From Taenia hydatigena (Eukaryota; Platyhelminthes; Cestoda; Cyclophyllidea; Taeniidae), in contig JADWOT020000007.1 in assembly GCA_036345935.2 (NCBI GenBank), positions 8,158,098 through 8,222,097 of the forward strand: a DNA stretch of 64,000 nucleotides. Direction: 5' to 3'. A program made the translations under genes and the position numbers. The notes under the pieces were generated by a model. It did no database searches. It had not been told where the DNA came from and worked only from the letters and a program-made list of their open reading frames with translations. This document shows, piece after piece, positions 12,579 through 24,409 of the stretch; positions within the stretch are counted from its first letter, which is position 1; every line of letters begins with the position of its first letter.

Positions 12579-13658
12579 GTAACCAACCTCACTTCTCAAG
12601 ACCAAAAGTATCGGCAATATGGGGTGGAATCATTCGTCACGTATATAGTCACAATGCGTGTGCTTGTGCTGCCTGATGTGTTCAGCTTTTTAGCTGAGTC
12701 GTTGGTTGTTATTGCAATAGATTAAGGTCTGTCTCCTTTCAGTCACCCTAATTTTGCATCATACAGTCAGCATTTGCCTATCGTCATTAATCTTTACTTT
12801 CAATCTCCTCGAACCTAACCTCATTCATATGACAATGCCGTGATACGTAGTAACGATAAACGTATTCATTCTGCATTGCGTAGGGCTTAATTTTTTCTAG
12901 AATGTGGCGTTTGAAGCAGCTGACCTCCAGCCGTGCCTTATGGTCGCATTATTGGCTGTATCATAGGATGGATCATTGACGACTAATGACACTATAGGGA
13001 CCTTTTTCTTCTCAAGCCGCTTCCACACATCCACGCATATAAAGCCAGGGCAGTCCATTCCTGCCACCGTTCGTGCACAGAGCCAACCACGTGCTCCGAT
13101 GCTATTTAAGTACATCGGCTTGCATAGCACAAAGTCAATAGCAAATGCACCAGCTTATCAAAAAATTGTCCCCTTATAATTATACCATCAGTGAATATTC
13201 TATGATTCGATATTGACATGCTAAATTTGAAACAATTCTAAAACGAATCCCTTTGAGCATTGGCATTGGGGTTCCGTACATTCTTCTCCAATACCAAGTG
13301 GCATGAATTCGGTGTGAGGGTGTTATAGGGTGCTATGGGTGAAATGCCTTGCATTGAACCGAAAAGAAAGGTCTATTTTTTTTTAACTATAGGATGTGGA
13401 TTGATTCCATAGGTATGATTATCAGACTAGACGAGTGTTGTGCCTCAACTGTGCCTTCAGAGGGCATCCGCCTAATTTTATATGCTCGCCTCATTTTTGT
13501 GTTATGACCTTCGGTACGACTGCAACATATAGGATGTAGCAGAACTCTCTAATGCCCAATTTACCATATAAGACAGCAAGCTGGGTGGCTACGCATGACT
13601 ATCCCTTTACGGCTATCTGAGCCGAGCTCATTTGTATCATCTGTTCTTTGCAATTTAG

Positions 13659-13889
13659 TCGCCGCAAGAGTCTCAAATATCGCGGGCTCTGTGGAGCTGC
13701 GGCCGCACTCCAAAGCTTCATGCGTATAGCATTGAATGGCTTATTATCAATTTTCTATGTAATCCGCTCTAGTGCTATTCGCGATTTCGGCAGAGACATT
13801 CAAAAGGATAATATCAAACTAAAAATATTTCCGGAACGTCTGCGTGTCGCAGAATTGACCCAAAGGTTACCCAAAACCGCTAAAAATAA
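13659..13889 (+). CDS. Internal exon, basic helical segment
   Basis: A pyrimidine-rich acceptor (CTGTTCTTTGCAATTTAG) and an AA/GTAAGA donor bound 231 open bases. The 77 residues begin Arg-Arg-Lys-Ser-Leu-Lys, then a run of Ala with hydrophobic helices, and end Lys-basic. Phase 2 in, phase 2 out. The length of the open frame together with both splice signals makes this one of the safer exon calls. The likely next exon is at about 16364. Function unknown. Confidence 0.55.
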
Positions 13890-14418
13890 GTAAGAGCCTG
13901 GCCATCACCATCCATTCAGACAAGGCCTACAGTTTTATTAGCTTGGTAATTTACGATAGACGTTTTGCCAGGGGCTTTGCTGATATCATCAGCCCGCTGC
14001 ATAGACTAATCAGCAAACAGACGCAAAGAAAATTAAGGGAGGTTAGACATATCTACTTTAAAGCATAGCTAAGCATGTATCCATCGAAAGAAAGTCAAGG
14101 CAGCCTATTCGGAAGCTCTAAATTGCATACGCATGCAGGTTTAAAAACCGCTTGCGGATGCAAGTACATAGGTCCTTAAAAACTGACGTTCTATGTTACC
14201 ACGCTCCAATATCGGTAATGCAGTATTACTGTGCCGCTATCAGTAAGCATCCAAACCAACGAAGTGATCTGATGCGAATTAAAATTACTACAATACCTGC
14301 CCGATCATTTCAATAAAGCAACAATTAATTGCTTGTAATCGAATTCATCCCATATTTGGGTGCACAAGGGGCTCTAAATGCCTCGAATGCTCTACCTTAC
14401 TTGAACATCGGTTTTAGT

Positions 14419-14553
14419 TGAAACACCTCACAAATTACCTGCAAATTCTGGTGTTGTAATGGCACCGTCGTATTCTGATCAATGGCAACTAGGTATCTAC
14501 AAAATCGATGAAGCAGAGGTCAAACCATATGCAGCCGCTGTAACAGATGCCTG
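14419..14553 (+). CDS. Possible exon or small terminal exon
   Basis: Following GGTTTTAG the frame reads about 45 residues with balanced composition, including Lys-Ile-Asp-Glu-Ala-Glu-Val-Lys-Pro-Tyr, to TGA at 14553. Its phase does not fit the 13659 exon, so it may be an alternative exon or chance. Confidence 0.25.
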
Positions 14554-15293
14554 ATGTTCTCAAACTACCCACAGAGGTGACTTGGGCGCATGCGTCCTAG
14601 CAATGCTTCGAATGTTGGATAATCTACGTAACATTCCGTGCAGCTAAGGTGTATTTCTGAATCCACAATACTTTGGAATGCAGTGTATCACAATGAGGCC
14701 CAAATGTAGGAGACGTTCTTTTGGAACACAAAGTTGTAGCTGATGGTCAGAGCGCATATGATTCAATTGGAATTAAATGGATGCAAACTCACGAATGTGC
14801 CATTCATCTAGGTGAGTAATGAGAATGCTAAAGTATTCAAATGTCGTAATACGGAGGCAGCACACACTGTAATTTAAAGTACCTACACTGCTTTCAAGAT
14901 GCATGAGGGCGTGAGGAGGGAATGTTGAATTGACGTCTAAACTTTTTTTTCTATACTCGATGCACTCTAATCATCCTAGTTGTTTTGCAAAGCTATGGGC
15001 AAGTCGGACATCGCACACACGAACTTACCGGAATGCCAAATACAGTTAAAATGGGCTTGTAAATCTCATTAGTTGCTATAAACGTTGTGTCACAGGATGA
15101 CAACATAAAGTATCGTCAAATTTAAGCAAAGCAACAGATAGTTGAATGGGAGCTACTATGGTATTCCCGAAATCAGTGCGCATGGTAAAGAGGTGATGAT
15201 CCTGAGTAACACAGGACACTCTGAGCACCCGAAGGCATCCCATTTACTCAAACAAAAGAAGTCGAGCTAAATTTGGAAAGATCTCATGTATGG

Positions 15294-15341
15294 TGTGTCT
15301 TATCAATTGAATGAGACAATTAACGACCACACTAGAGGTGA
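15294..15341 (+). CDS. Possible short first exon
   Basis: ATG followed by 16 codons (Met-Tyr-Gly-Val-Ser-Tyr-Gln-Leu) up to a TAGAG/GTGAGT donor. An in-frame TAA lies just upstream. The donor is excellent and the start is plausible, but nothing ties it to a neighbour. Confidence 0.2.
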
Positions 15342-16363
15342 GTGGCGGCATGTGGCAAAGCGAATAAGTTTGAACTCAACCGTAGTGTGGAGGCTGGGGT
15401 TCTGTGGACTACAGTCAGCATCTACACATGCCAGTTTCATTTGCTTAGACCTCTACTGAGTTACTTAAGTATCATTACTAATGAAGAGCCTACCGATTTA
15501 GGGCACGCAGAGATTGCTCCAGTTCTAGCGAATCCTATGAAACCTGGTGCGAAGAAAACTAAAAGACACCTTATACATTTTGAAAGGCAGTGCATTTAAA
15601 AGGTCAAAAGGCATGTCTTTGCGCAGGCAGATATGTTCTTCGGCCATTTACCATCCCCCTCCTCACCTCCGTACACAGTTACTCCCAAATTCAGGGCGAA
15701 TTCTCCTGTGCAGCTTAAAGGATTCTACTAATTTTAGCCAATCCAATTACGCTTAAACACCAAAGGGGAAAATGAAAAGCTGGCACAATAGATATCACTT
15801 TAGCACCATAGTTCGCGCTGTTCAATTATTTTTTAACAAGACGTTAGTGGTATTTTGGCTGCTATTAGGCTTAAGACTAATGGTGCGTTTGTACATATCT
15901 GCGGTGTTATAATGCTGATGTTCACGATCTGCCACCGTCCTCGCCTATTCATGGTGCATTCGAGGCCGCTCCTACAGAAGATATTGACCATTCTGAGGAA
16001 GATTGAAGGAGGGCGCGAACTGTGAAGTGTTCAAGGAGGGCATGTCTACACAACGCTATAGTCTTCCCTTTATTCAGACATTGCTTTAGGATGTGTATCA
16101 AAAATCATGCAGTAAGTTAATAGGGTGTTGGTTTAAGTGATTATAAAATTAATGAATCAAAAGGCATATTTCATTTAAAGGTGTCCTCTAGCAAACTACC
16201 CTTAAATTTATCCAGAAGACCAAACTGAAAACATGACTCAGTAGTTAGAAAGCAAATTAAGTCAGTTAATAAAGTCCTGCAAGCTTTAATTACGCGCCTG
16301 TAATGCTTTTAGTTTGGGATGAAATGTGCGACTGTTACCTTCGGTGTTTAAATAGAGCACAAG

Positions 16364-16545
16364 ACTGAGGGCAGATGTAGTCAGTGACTTTGCTCTCGCT
16401 TTGAATGCACTGCGAGCTCTGGTACTGATACTCGAGCATCCAGCGTTCCTCTACGCCAAAATGGCTGCCCATAAGTGTATAGTGTGTCCCGCGTCTTTCA
16501 GAACTGTCGCCTTATCCCATGCGCACTTGTTTCGTGAGCACCAAG
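16364..16545 (+). CDS. Exon with a canonical C2H2 zinc finger
   Basis: Open frame of about 60 codons ending at a G/GTAATT donor. The last part encodes a perfect finger: Cys-Ile-Val-Cys, twelve residues, His, four residues, His (CIVCPASFRTVALSHAHLFR then Glu-His). The preceding stretch is a Leu-rich helix. An ATG with a good context (AAAATGG) sits at 16461, but the frame is open and protein-like well upstream. An acceptor at 16363 (or 16384) fits the phase of the 13659-13889 exon, so I treat it as internal. Phase 1 out, matching 16839. Role inferred: nucleic-acid binding zinc-finger protein; orthologue not assigned. Confidence 0.6.
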
Positions 16546-16838
16546 GTAATTTCCATTCTTAATAAAATGCGCCTTTCTATTCACACACATCTCTGCCTAC
16601 GAATATACTTGTATGCAGGTGCGTACGTTCATACGTGTTTATGCTTAGTGATTGTATCTTAAATTGCTAACAGCTGGGTCGCATTGAGTAGACTAGCTTT
16701 TGCTTTGATCCGAGTGTCCAGTTTTGCGCAATAAACTGTGCAATAGACGATGCCCTATCTTATCAGCTCCTTTGTCACATCACTTCTGCAGCTATTAACA
16801 AGGCTCTATCAATTCATTTTTAATGTTTTACATTTTAG

Positions 16839-16912
16839 TTGAAACAATGGTGCTTTGTCCGGTTCGCTTGTCTTTTCGCGATACGATCGGGTTGGTCTTA
16901 ATACATCAAAAG
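16839..16912 (+). CDS. Exon with a degenerate C2H2 finger
   Basis: Acceptor TTACATTTTAG and donor AAG/GTGACA. The exon continues the frame of the 16364-16545 exon (phase 1 to phase 1) across a 293-base intron. It encodes Leu-Cys-Pro-Val-Arg-Leu-Ser-Phe, then His twelve residues after the Arg. The spacing is exactly that of a finger, but the second Cys is Arg (CGC where TGC is expected, a single base change). The second His would be in the next exon and is not obvious there. Phase 0 out. Confidence 0.55.
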
Positions 16913-17066
16913 GTGACAGAATTTATAAAACCTGTCTGTCATTTTTGTCGTATGCCTTCATGTGCCAAATAGCTAACACTCGTATTGCTTCCATCCTTCC
17001 TCCTGCCCTCCTCCTTTTCCCATACAACAAAACAGTTTTGGGACCCAAAGTAAAAGCCTACCCCAG

Positions 17067-17129
17067 CTAGTACCGTTTCTAACAAATGTGCACAGAAGTG
17101 AAGTGGAACTAAGCCACGTCTTCCAAACT
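17067..17129 (+). CDS. Small internal exon after the finger pair
   Basis: Acceptor TACCCCAG (long pyrimidine tract about 50 bases upstream) and a perfect ACT/GTAAGT donor. Exactly 21 codons, phase 0 to 0, following the 16912 exon in frame. It encodes a polar segment with His and Glu (VHRSEVELSHVF). No independent domain. Confidence 0.45.
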
Positions 17130-17392
17130 GTAAGTTTTGATAATGAAAATCACAAAGAATAAGTTGAAACTTACAGTATAGAAATGGGCTTCGGCAACTC
17201 TGCCTAGGAAGAAGGATTTGAATTTAATATATCCTCCTACATTATAGCCTTTTCATTGAATCAACAATATTTTAGTAAAGGAATGCAAAAAGCCATTGCT
17301 AAATTTGCAGGCTTTGCTCTTTAAATGTTTCCTGGGCTGTAGGGAAACCTTCTCAGCATAACAACGCTGCTGCGATGATAAATGCAGAAGTA

Positions 17393-17515
17393 CATTGTAG
17401 CGGCCCGAGGCTCCCTCGAAGGCAAAAGATGACAGAATGCCAGGGCAGTATGGCCACCTCTCTGACCTTGACCGGAACCAGTCGCTCCAACAAGCAAAGT
17501 ACTGCATACATAGTT
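17393..17515 (-). repeat. Dispersed repeat, copy 1
   Basis: About 120 bases match 36208-36415 (shared blocks such as TATGGCCACCTCT, CCAGGGCAG and GAAGGCAAA). The second copy carries about 70 extra bases in its middle. On the minus strand the two copies share short matching peptide stretches, suggesting an old coding origin. Family unknown. Confidence 0.5.
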
Positions 17516-18156
17516 ATGAAGGGAAATCGGAGACAATTGTCAAAACAAAAGGGTCGAGCTTTTCGGCCGATCGTATAAGGAAAGCATAATGCTGGATAGT
17601 GCCCTGACTAACAATAATGTGATCACTAGCCACGTTTGATTAAGCTGATCATCAACCGATGTCTGATCCCTTCTAGAATTCCTTGATTCGGAAATGAAGA
17701 CGGATCTGCCCAAATTCCTCCAACTTTCTTATGGGATAGGTAAAAATATCATCACGAACTCTAATGCCCTGTAACGCCATCAGGGCTAACTCAAGTACTA
17801 CATTTGGGAAGGTGAGAAGGGGCACTTCTCCTAATGCGTGTAAAGATATTGAAACATTTTGTCTTAGCATGCCAACATGGGTATGTCAATGGGATTATAC
17901 AAACTTCTTCCACCGCATTCTCGTTGGCGCCTTCATTTCATGATCGCACCATTTAGGGCTTCGTTTCAAGTATATCTAAGCGAAACTTCGCGATCATCGA
18001 CTGCAACGACATTGTTTGCGGACATGGAGGAGCACTTGACTCGTTGTTCGGTGACAACTCATCCGCAAACTTGGCGAAAGACCCCACCCACTACCCAGTT
18101 GTTGATTCGGTAACTTGTCTTCATGTGAAATATTAAATAAAAGGTGTTAACTTTAG

Positions 18157-18282
18157 TCCAAACCGCAGACCATCGAGAACAACAATTGCCAATCGTGTCA
18201 TCCATCGACCGTCCGTTCGTTTTCTCGTTCTATCTTTAACCACTCGAAAAAGTTAAGCAAAGCGGAGTGGGCTGAAGCTGAG
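18157..18282 (+). CDS. Internal exon, Cys-x2-Cys containing
   Basis: The frame opens exactly at TAACTTTAG/ and closes at GAG/GTGAGT (consensus). It is 42 codons long, phase 0 to 0, compatible with the exon ending at 17129. It encodes Asn-Asn-Asn-Cys-Gln-Ser-Cys-His followed by a Ser/Arg-rich stretch and a basic then Glu-Ala-rich end. One His follows the Cys pair at finger-like distance but no second His, so it is a half finger at best. Confidence 0.5.
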
Positions 18283-19676
18283 GTGAGTAGAGTGCTTGAT
18301 AGCAGCTCCGCGGATATGTCGATTGGAAGAGTGGACAAGCAATAATGACAGCATCAATATGTTGTCCCATGCCAGTGGTTGCCTTGGAGCTGCGTCACTT
18401 TCATCATTTTACATTTTATTTGCCGTACGCATGTAACTAGACGCTGCCTTTTACATCGGTCTGGCTTTCTACATTCCGGTCACAGAGCAGTTGCAATCAT
18501 CGAAATAGTATTTAGCCTATGTTAGACAGATCTCGTATTGCCTTACTTCAAATTGCCTGTTTGCCTCCAGCCATGCTATTTAATTTTAAAAAGGGTTAAA
18601 ATGTTTGACAACAGTCGATTTCATTTAAAAGAGTGTCCTTTGTTCAAAGGAGGCATAACTTAGCAAATAGACAAAAACCCTACTTGCCCGTAGGTTAATC
18701 CTCTTATTTTCCTTACACATTGCTAATAGAAGTGGAGACCATATTTATTGCGATCAATAATTGTATATTAGCTTTAGGACCGAAAGTGGAATCTACTTAA
18801 CCTTGTTCACATTGCATTATTTTAGGCAATAAGGACCCGGTGCACATTTCTTGCCCATGCCGCGATTTAAGTTTGTTTTGGCTATTACCTTCTAAGTAAA
18901 TGGGTTTAACCTCTTAAGTGCTCTTCTTCATCCACCAAATGAGCATCCTTGCATTTGCGCGGCATGACCATCTTTGCTACCATGTTTGACCGCATCTTGG
19001 CAGATGCACCCCAGTAGTCGCCTAAAGCTGAGAAATGCAATTCGATTGAAGAATGGCAAGTAACCTGATTAAACATCTCGACTCAGCTAAACTATTCCTT
19101 TCTTGGCCTAATAACTGCCAAAATTATCGCTTAACGCAGTAACGGAGTGCCAGTGGTGGTGGCCAGATAAATTAAGGAAAGCTAACAAATCTTATGGGTA
19201 AAATGTGAACTTACTAAGAAGAATTAAGCCATAGAACTCGCATTTAAGCCTTCCAAACAAAAGATGTCGGTATTTGCTATGCCAATGCACAGAAAGGGCA
19301 ATGCAATGAAATGCGGTCCACAAGAGTGGGTGCGTAAACATAAGGGAAGCATTTTATAAATTTATGTAAGAGACTAGGTCCTGCTAGGACCTGATATCAT
19401 TTGCCTAATTGCTTTCGCTGTGGGTTATTAAGCTTGCAGAAGGGAAGGGTATCCATCTCCTTTCCACCGGTCAAAATGTGCTATCGCATGGGTGATATCA
19501 CCGTTTGCGAGACCGCGAAAGCCTTGGCTATGCAGAAGCACACTTCATCTAATGAGCGCCTAATTCATTGCAATTTTAACGTATTGATCCGCGAAAAGCA
19601 TAGCAAGGACATATCCCTTACGTTACTATCTACCCGAGTTTGCGTAATATGGACAATTTCCATTAGAAGACTTTGG

Positions 19677-19985
19677 TTAGGCTAGAGGAGATATGGAATG
19701 AGAATATGCAAATTCAATTGCGAATAGCAGCGAAGAGACCGCTGCTGAAGTTAATCCATCAGTCGGACCTGTAGAATATAGCCTTTTCATTGTCATTATT
19801 GGGTCTAACGAGTGCTGTATATTTATTTTAACACCGAAGACGAGGTACAGCGACCCGTTCGGCATTGACAGTGACGCACACGCCTAGGGTGTGGCGACCG
19901 TGTCCAGCCCTCCAGGGGAGGACGTCGCGACCTCATTCAATGCTCGCCATGACGTGTCGGTCACGACTCTGCTAGCCCTACCGGA
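19677..19985 (-). pseudogene. Decayed ORF in tandem unit 1
   Basis: The minus strand encodes a stretch with SLYLVFGVKI and LDPIMTMKRLY. Reading further upstream in the same frame meets a TAG and then continues with matching sequence. The unit 2 counterpart lacks that stop but has two extra bases nearby. Both copies therefore descend from one coding frame and each carries a different break. Family not recognised. Confidence 0.35.
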
Positions 19986-20229
19986 TTAGCCTCCCTGCAT
20001 GGGTAAGGCAGACACTCTCGGACGTTTGGTTTTGGCACAACAACTAACCATTCCAGCAGATGCTGCGTAGACACAACTGCTTGCTACTAAACGGTTAGCA
20101 GAGGTTTGTTGTTTATTAGTTAAGCTATGATCAATTATTTTCTGTCAACACCGAAGTTGGGCTAGCATTAAGACAGTCAACCCACACTGCTTCACCCACT
20201 CACATATTCCATCTTCAAGCTCATCCACT

Positions 20230-20466
20230 TTAATGTCGGCTTTGCGTTTGAATGAATTTCAACTTCTTTTCGCAGATTAGTGAAAGACCAAGTATGAACA
20301 GGAAATTCTGAGTTAAATGTTGATTGACATGACAAATTGTTATCTGCGCAAAATAACAAACAGCATTGAGACAAGTTTTAGAGCCCAAAGCCTCTTTCGT
20401 TTGGATGCAAAGGCCATCGTCATTGACTGTCGTGATCCTAAGCATCTGCATATTTTTGCCATCCAT
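20230..20466 (-). pseudogene. Second decayed ORF in tandem unit 1
   Basis: The minus-strand frame encodes Asp-Gly-Lys-Asn, Leu-Cys-Ile-Gln-Thr, Lys-Thr-Cys-Leu and Ala-Val-Cys-Tyr in order. The same blocks appear in the same frame in unit 2 (about 22450-22590). Between copies amino-acid matches are only a little above half, so selection is weak or gone. It may once have been an upstream exon of the ORF at 19677. Confidence 0.35.
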
Positions 20467-21786
20467 TGCAATTTGATCAAGTTTAAGTTAGAAAGTGCAT
20501 AAGTGCAAACTTCAGGCTATAGCTATTTAAACTAACTGCCGATCACAACTTTTCTTTCATCTCATTCTTTACACAATCCTCTCATTCGCTATCCCATTTT
20601 ACATCGTATGAAATCCACCAGGTGTGCAAGTTTTTAGATTCAATTTGCTAGACCAAGCGTGTTGTGATGACCAATCCAGCAGCCGCGTGACTTCAAAACT
20701 CCCCGCAAATTGTATTTGCTCTCTTTCTTGAGAACTAATATTGCGGCACTTTAAACTCATATGCGATCAACCACCCTCTCCACACTTTTTTCATGACTGG
20801 CCTGGGAAAATTTCGCTTACCAAAAGGTAGCACATTCCATTCATTTATCTTTGTCAACTAGGACTCACACTGACAACCAGCCTGTTTCCCTAACACATTT
20901 GAGTTGTATTATCGAGTTCAGCAACCAAGTTGAACAATTAAGGTATCTTACCCATTAATCGGTATAAATTCATTTTCTTTTTTCAACAAATGAGCTATTA
21001 CCTTCTAAACAAATGAGTTCGACCTCTTAAATGCCTTCATTCATCTATCAAATAAGCATCCTTACATTTGCGCAGCATGATCATCCTTGCTACTTTGTTT
21101 GACCACATCTTGGCAGATGCACCCCAGTAATTGCCAAAGTTGAGAAATGTGATTTGATTGAAGGATCGCAGGTAACCCAATTAATCAACTGGACTCAGCT
21201 AAACTATTCCTTTCGTGCCTTAATGACTGCCAAAACCACTGCTTAACACAGTAATATAAAGACAGTGGCGGTAGCCGGTTAAATTTGAGGAAGGCTAACA
21301 AATCTCATGGGCAAATTATGAACTCATTGGCGGAGACCCAGGCCGTAAGACTTGCATTTGGGCCTTCCAAACTAACGGTGTCAGAAAGCGCAATGTAATG
21401 AAATGCGATCCACAATGGTGGATGCGTGAACTCAAGGAAAGCATTTCATCGATTTATGTGAGAGACCAAGCTCTGATAAGATTTGATGTTGAGTACTTGA
21501 TTGCTCTTATTGCGGATTATAGAGCTTGCAGAAGGGGAGGGTATCCGTCTCCTTCCCATCGATAAGAAAGTGCTGTCGAATAGATGATACCACCGTTCGC
21601 AAGATCGCGAAAGTCTTGGCTTTGCAGAAGCACACTATTTTAGCGTGTTGATTTTATGAAATACATAACAAAGACACGTCCTTTTTGGAGCTATCCCTAA
21701 TCACTCTAGTTCTACGCAATAATTGCACACGCGCTTTGCAAATCCATGTTCGTGCAAGATAGACAATTACCCTTAAAAGATTTCGG

Positions 21787-22090
21787 CTAAAATCGGAGGA
21801 TGTCGAGTAAGATGATGTTAACACTAGTTGCAAATAGCAGCGATAAGACCTCTGCTAAAGCTAGTCTATCAGTCGGATCTGCATAATATAGTCTTTCCAT
21901 TGTCAGTATTGGGTCCGATGAGTGCTGCAGATTCATTTTAATACCATAGACGAGGTACAGTAGACCGTTTGACATTGACAGTGACGCACACACGCCTCCG
22001 GTGTGGTGACCTTGTCCAGCCCTCCGGGGGAAGATGTCGCGACCTCACTCAATGTTCGCCGTGACGTGTCGACCACGAATTTGTTAACAC
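21787..22090 (-). pseudogene. Decayed ORF in tandem unit 2
   Basis: Counterpart of 19677-19985, with LLYLVYGIKM and LDP-like SDPILTMERLY. A two-base difference near 21990 separates it from the matching upstream frame that includes EVATSSPGGLD. Confidence 0.35.
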
Positions 22091-22449
22091 TACCGGCCTA
22101 GCCTCCCCGTATGGGTAAGGCAGACACTCTCGGACGTTTGGTTTTGACGCAATAACTAACTATTTATTCCAATGCCGCGTCGACAAAACTGGTTGCTACT
22201 AAACGGTTAATAAAGATTTGTTGCCTATTAGTTAAGCTGTGATCAATTATTTTTCGTTGACACTTAACCTTTTCTAAAATTAAGACCGTCAAGCCACACT
22301 GCTTCATTCACTCACCTAAACCAACTTTAAGCGCATCCACGTTAGTGTCAACTTTGCATTTGAGGGAATTTCATACCCCTCTTTTAAATCCGTGAAAGAC
22401 TAGGTGTATACTGGACATTCTGAGTTCACTGTCGATTGGCATGACAATG

Positions 22450-22612
22450 CATTGTCATCTGCGCGGAATAACAAACAGCAAGGAGGCAAGTTTTGAGGTC
22501 CATAGCCTCTTCCGTTTGGATGCAAAGGTCTTCGTCGTTGGCTGCTGTGACCCTGTAAATCCGCACATTTTTGCCATCTACCAAGACTCGACCACAAGTT
22601 GGTCAAGATCAA
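22450..22612 (-). pseudogene. Second decayed ORF in tandem unit 2
   Basis: Counterpart of 20230-20466, reading VDGKNVRIYRV and LCIQTEEAMDLKTCL on the minus strand. It has no start codon or splice frame that I can defend. Confidence 0.35.
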
Positions 22613-23178
22613 TTTAGGGAGTACGTAGGTAAAAACTTCAGGCTATGGCTATTTAAAATGACCACCGATCATAACTTTGCTTTCAGCTCTTTCCTTACGC
22701 AATCCTCTCATTCGCTGCTCTGTTTTACGTCACACGAAATTCACTAGGTGTGCAAATTTTAGTTTCGATTTGCTAGACCAAGCGTGTTGGAATGACCAAC
22801 CCAACAGCCGCGTGGCTGCGAAACTCTCACAACTTGTACTTGCCCTCATTCTTAAGAACTAACATTGCAGAAATTCGGGAATCAAATGCGATTAACCACC
22901 CCCTCCACACTTTATCATGTCTGATTTTAAGGAAATTCGCTGATCAAAAGATAAAGTAAGTTTGACCCGCTAGATTCTTTCACACTCACCCAACTTGTAT
23001 TTACCAACTATAGGCTGAAAACTAGGACTCATACTTACTAGCGGCTTGTCTTCATAGCACTTATTTATGTTGCATTATCGAGTTTAGCAGCCGATTTAAG
23101 CGATTGAAATATCTTTACCCATCAATCATTATAAGTTTATTTTCTTTCTTTAACAAATGTGCTGCTCTACGTCTTTAG

Positions 23179-23339
23179 AACAGTGGCCGCGGATTTCTAC
23201 TGTGGTCCTACTCAATTAAAGCGTGGACTGGTCGAAGTGTCACACACGCAGTCTTTATTAAAGGCGTGATAGATTTAAAACAGCACAAATATCATTGCAC
23301 ACTGGAATTAGTGCAGCATCAACTTGCTCAGATCTATAA
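23179..23339 (+). CDS. Internal exon, unknown
   Basis: The frame opens at the acceptor TACGTCTTTAG/ and stays open for 53 codons to an AA/GTGAAA donor. Phase 0 in fits the exon ending 18282; phase 2 out fits 24282. It encodes a mixed polar and hydrophobic segment ending His-Gln-Leu-Ala-Gln-Ile-Tyr. The donor is only fair. Confidence 0.35.
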
Positions 23340-23814
23340 GTGAAAACACCTTCAACAAAGGAGAACGTTCGCGTCCTTCTATTAATTATTTGGCTCCATT
23401 GACGGCGCAATCTGTTTTATTGCCTACCATGTTGGTTCGTATTAATATAATAACTCAAGGTTCTTGATTTCTCCCTAGTCGCTGAATACTAGTGGATCAG
23501 AAGAATGCAAAAACCCATTGCACTAATGCGCGTCGTCTCCACAACATTTACTTTCAAAGTAGACACAAGGGCTATTTAACTCAGCTAGATTTCGTATCAC
23601 TTTACCTGAGTAACGCACCAAAAGGTAACGGGTTGAGCATATTCTATTCTCGTCAATAATGATCTTGCAAGCACAGATAGAAACAAAATCGCCTTTGCCT
23701 ATCAAAATAAAAACTTGCGCTTCGATGTGACCTTTCCAATCATGGATCATAATCAATTCTATCACATGTGCATTTGTTAATGGAACACTTTTATCTGTTC
23801 TGCTTTGCATCTTA

Positions 23815-23890
23815 ACGCGTCCGTCGGCGTGTGGTTAGAGGAGGAGTGCTTGAGACTGCTTTTCCAGTATGTTCGAGATTGAGCAAGTAG
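23815..23890 (+). repeat. tRNA-like relic
   Basis: GTGTGGTTAGAGGAG resembles an A-box and ATGTTCGAGATT, about 45 bases later, a B-box. No cloverleaf with a good acceptor stem can be drawn, so it is more likely a SINE fragment than a tRNA gene. Confidence 0.25.
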
Positions 23891-24281
23891 CTAGTAAAAG
23901 CACTGTGCATTTAGTTGACAAAGCACAATTTCTAGCCTTTATATAAGAATATAGCTAACGCATTAAAATGTGTTCCATTGAAACCATATTCAGAGTAGCC
24001 ACTCCGTGCCGGTTCGCAACTTGCACAAGCGATTCCCATTTATTAACAACTATTGGCAATCAAATTGCCAGATAGGTTTAAGGGACAAAGTGCCCAGATG
24101 GTGGCATGATGCAATTGACTGACTTCACCCTGTAAGGGACCCGCAGGTTAACAATGGCTCACTTAGCTATGTCCCCTACCATGCAAACATTTGCAAGGAT
24201 AAAGGGTTTGTCATGCCCTAGCATTTCGATGAACAGAATGCAACCTTCTCTGACATCCTAACTCCCTCTGTTTCTGAATAG

Positions 24282-24409
24282 TCTCATCAGAGCGGCAACA
24301 GACGATTTCACGCACCAAGCATATGCAGCAAATCAAATGCTTCACAAGGAGGACATCATTTTTCAGCACTGTTCAATGCATGATTTGAACGCGCATGATA
24401 CGCCTCTCT
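24282..24409 (+). CDS. Internal exon, acidic/His-rich segment
   Basis: Strong acceptor (TCCCTCTGTTTCTGAATAG) and perfect GTAAGT donor bound 128 bases, open in one frame. It encodes Ile-Arg-Ala-Ala-Thr-Asp-Asp-Phe, then Leu-His-Lys-Glu-Asp, then His-Cys-Ser-Met-His-Asp. Phase 2 in, phase 1 out; the latter fits 30192. Both splice sites are of high quality, so the exon is likely real. The protein family is unknown. Confidence 0.55.

Larger units (their letters stand above)
18881..20992. repeat. Tandem duplication, unit 1
   Basis: About 2.11 kb that aligns from end to end with 20993-23161 at roughly 75-80 percent by eye (for example GCTATTACCTTCTAA at both left edges, and AGCTAAACTATTCCTTTC inside both). 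It lies between the plus-strand exons ending at 18282 and starting at 23179, so in a candidate intron. Confidence 0.8.
20993..23161. repeat. Tandem duplication, unit 2
   Basis: Head-to-tail copy of 18881-20992. Its right end repeats the sequence at 20940-20990 and stops at about 23161, where the next candidate exon's acceptor tract begins. Differences are scattered, as expected for an old, unconstrained duplication. Confidence 0.8.

Noticed and set aside
24250..24310. CTGATGAG..GAAA on the minus strand, like a hammerhead ribozyme core
   Set aside because: Stem II cannot form between the two conserved parts and stems I/III are absent.
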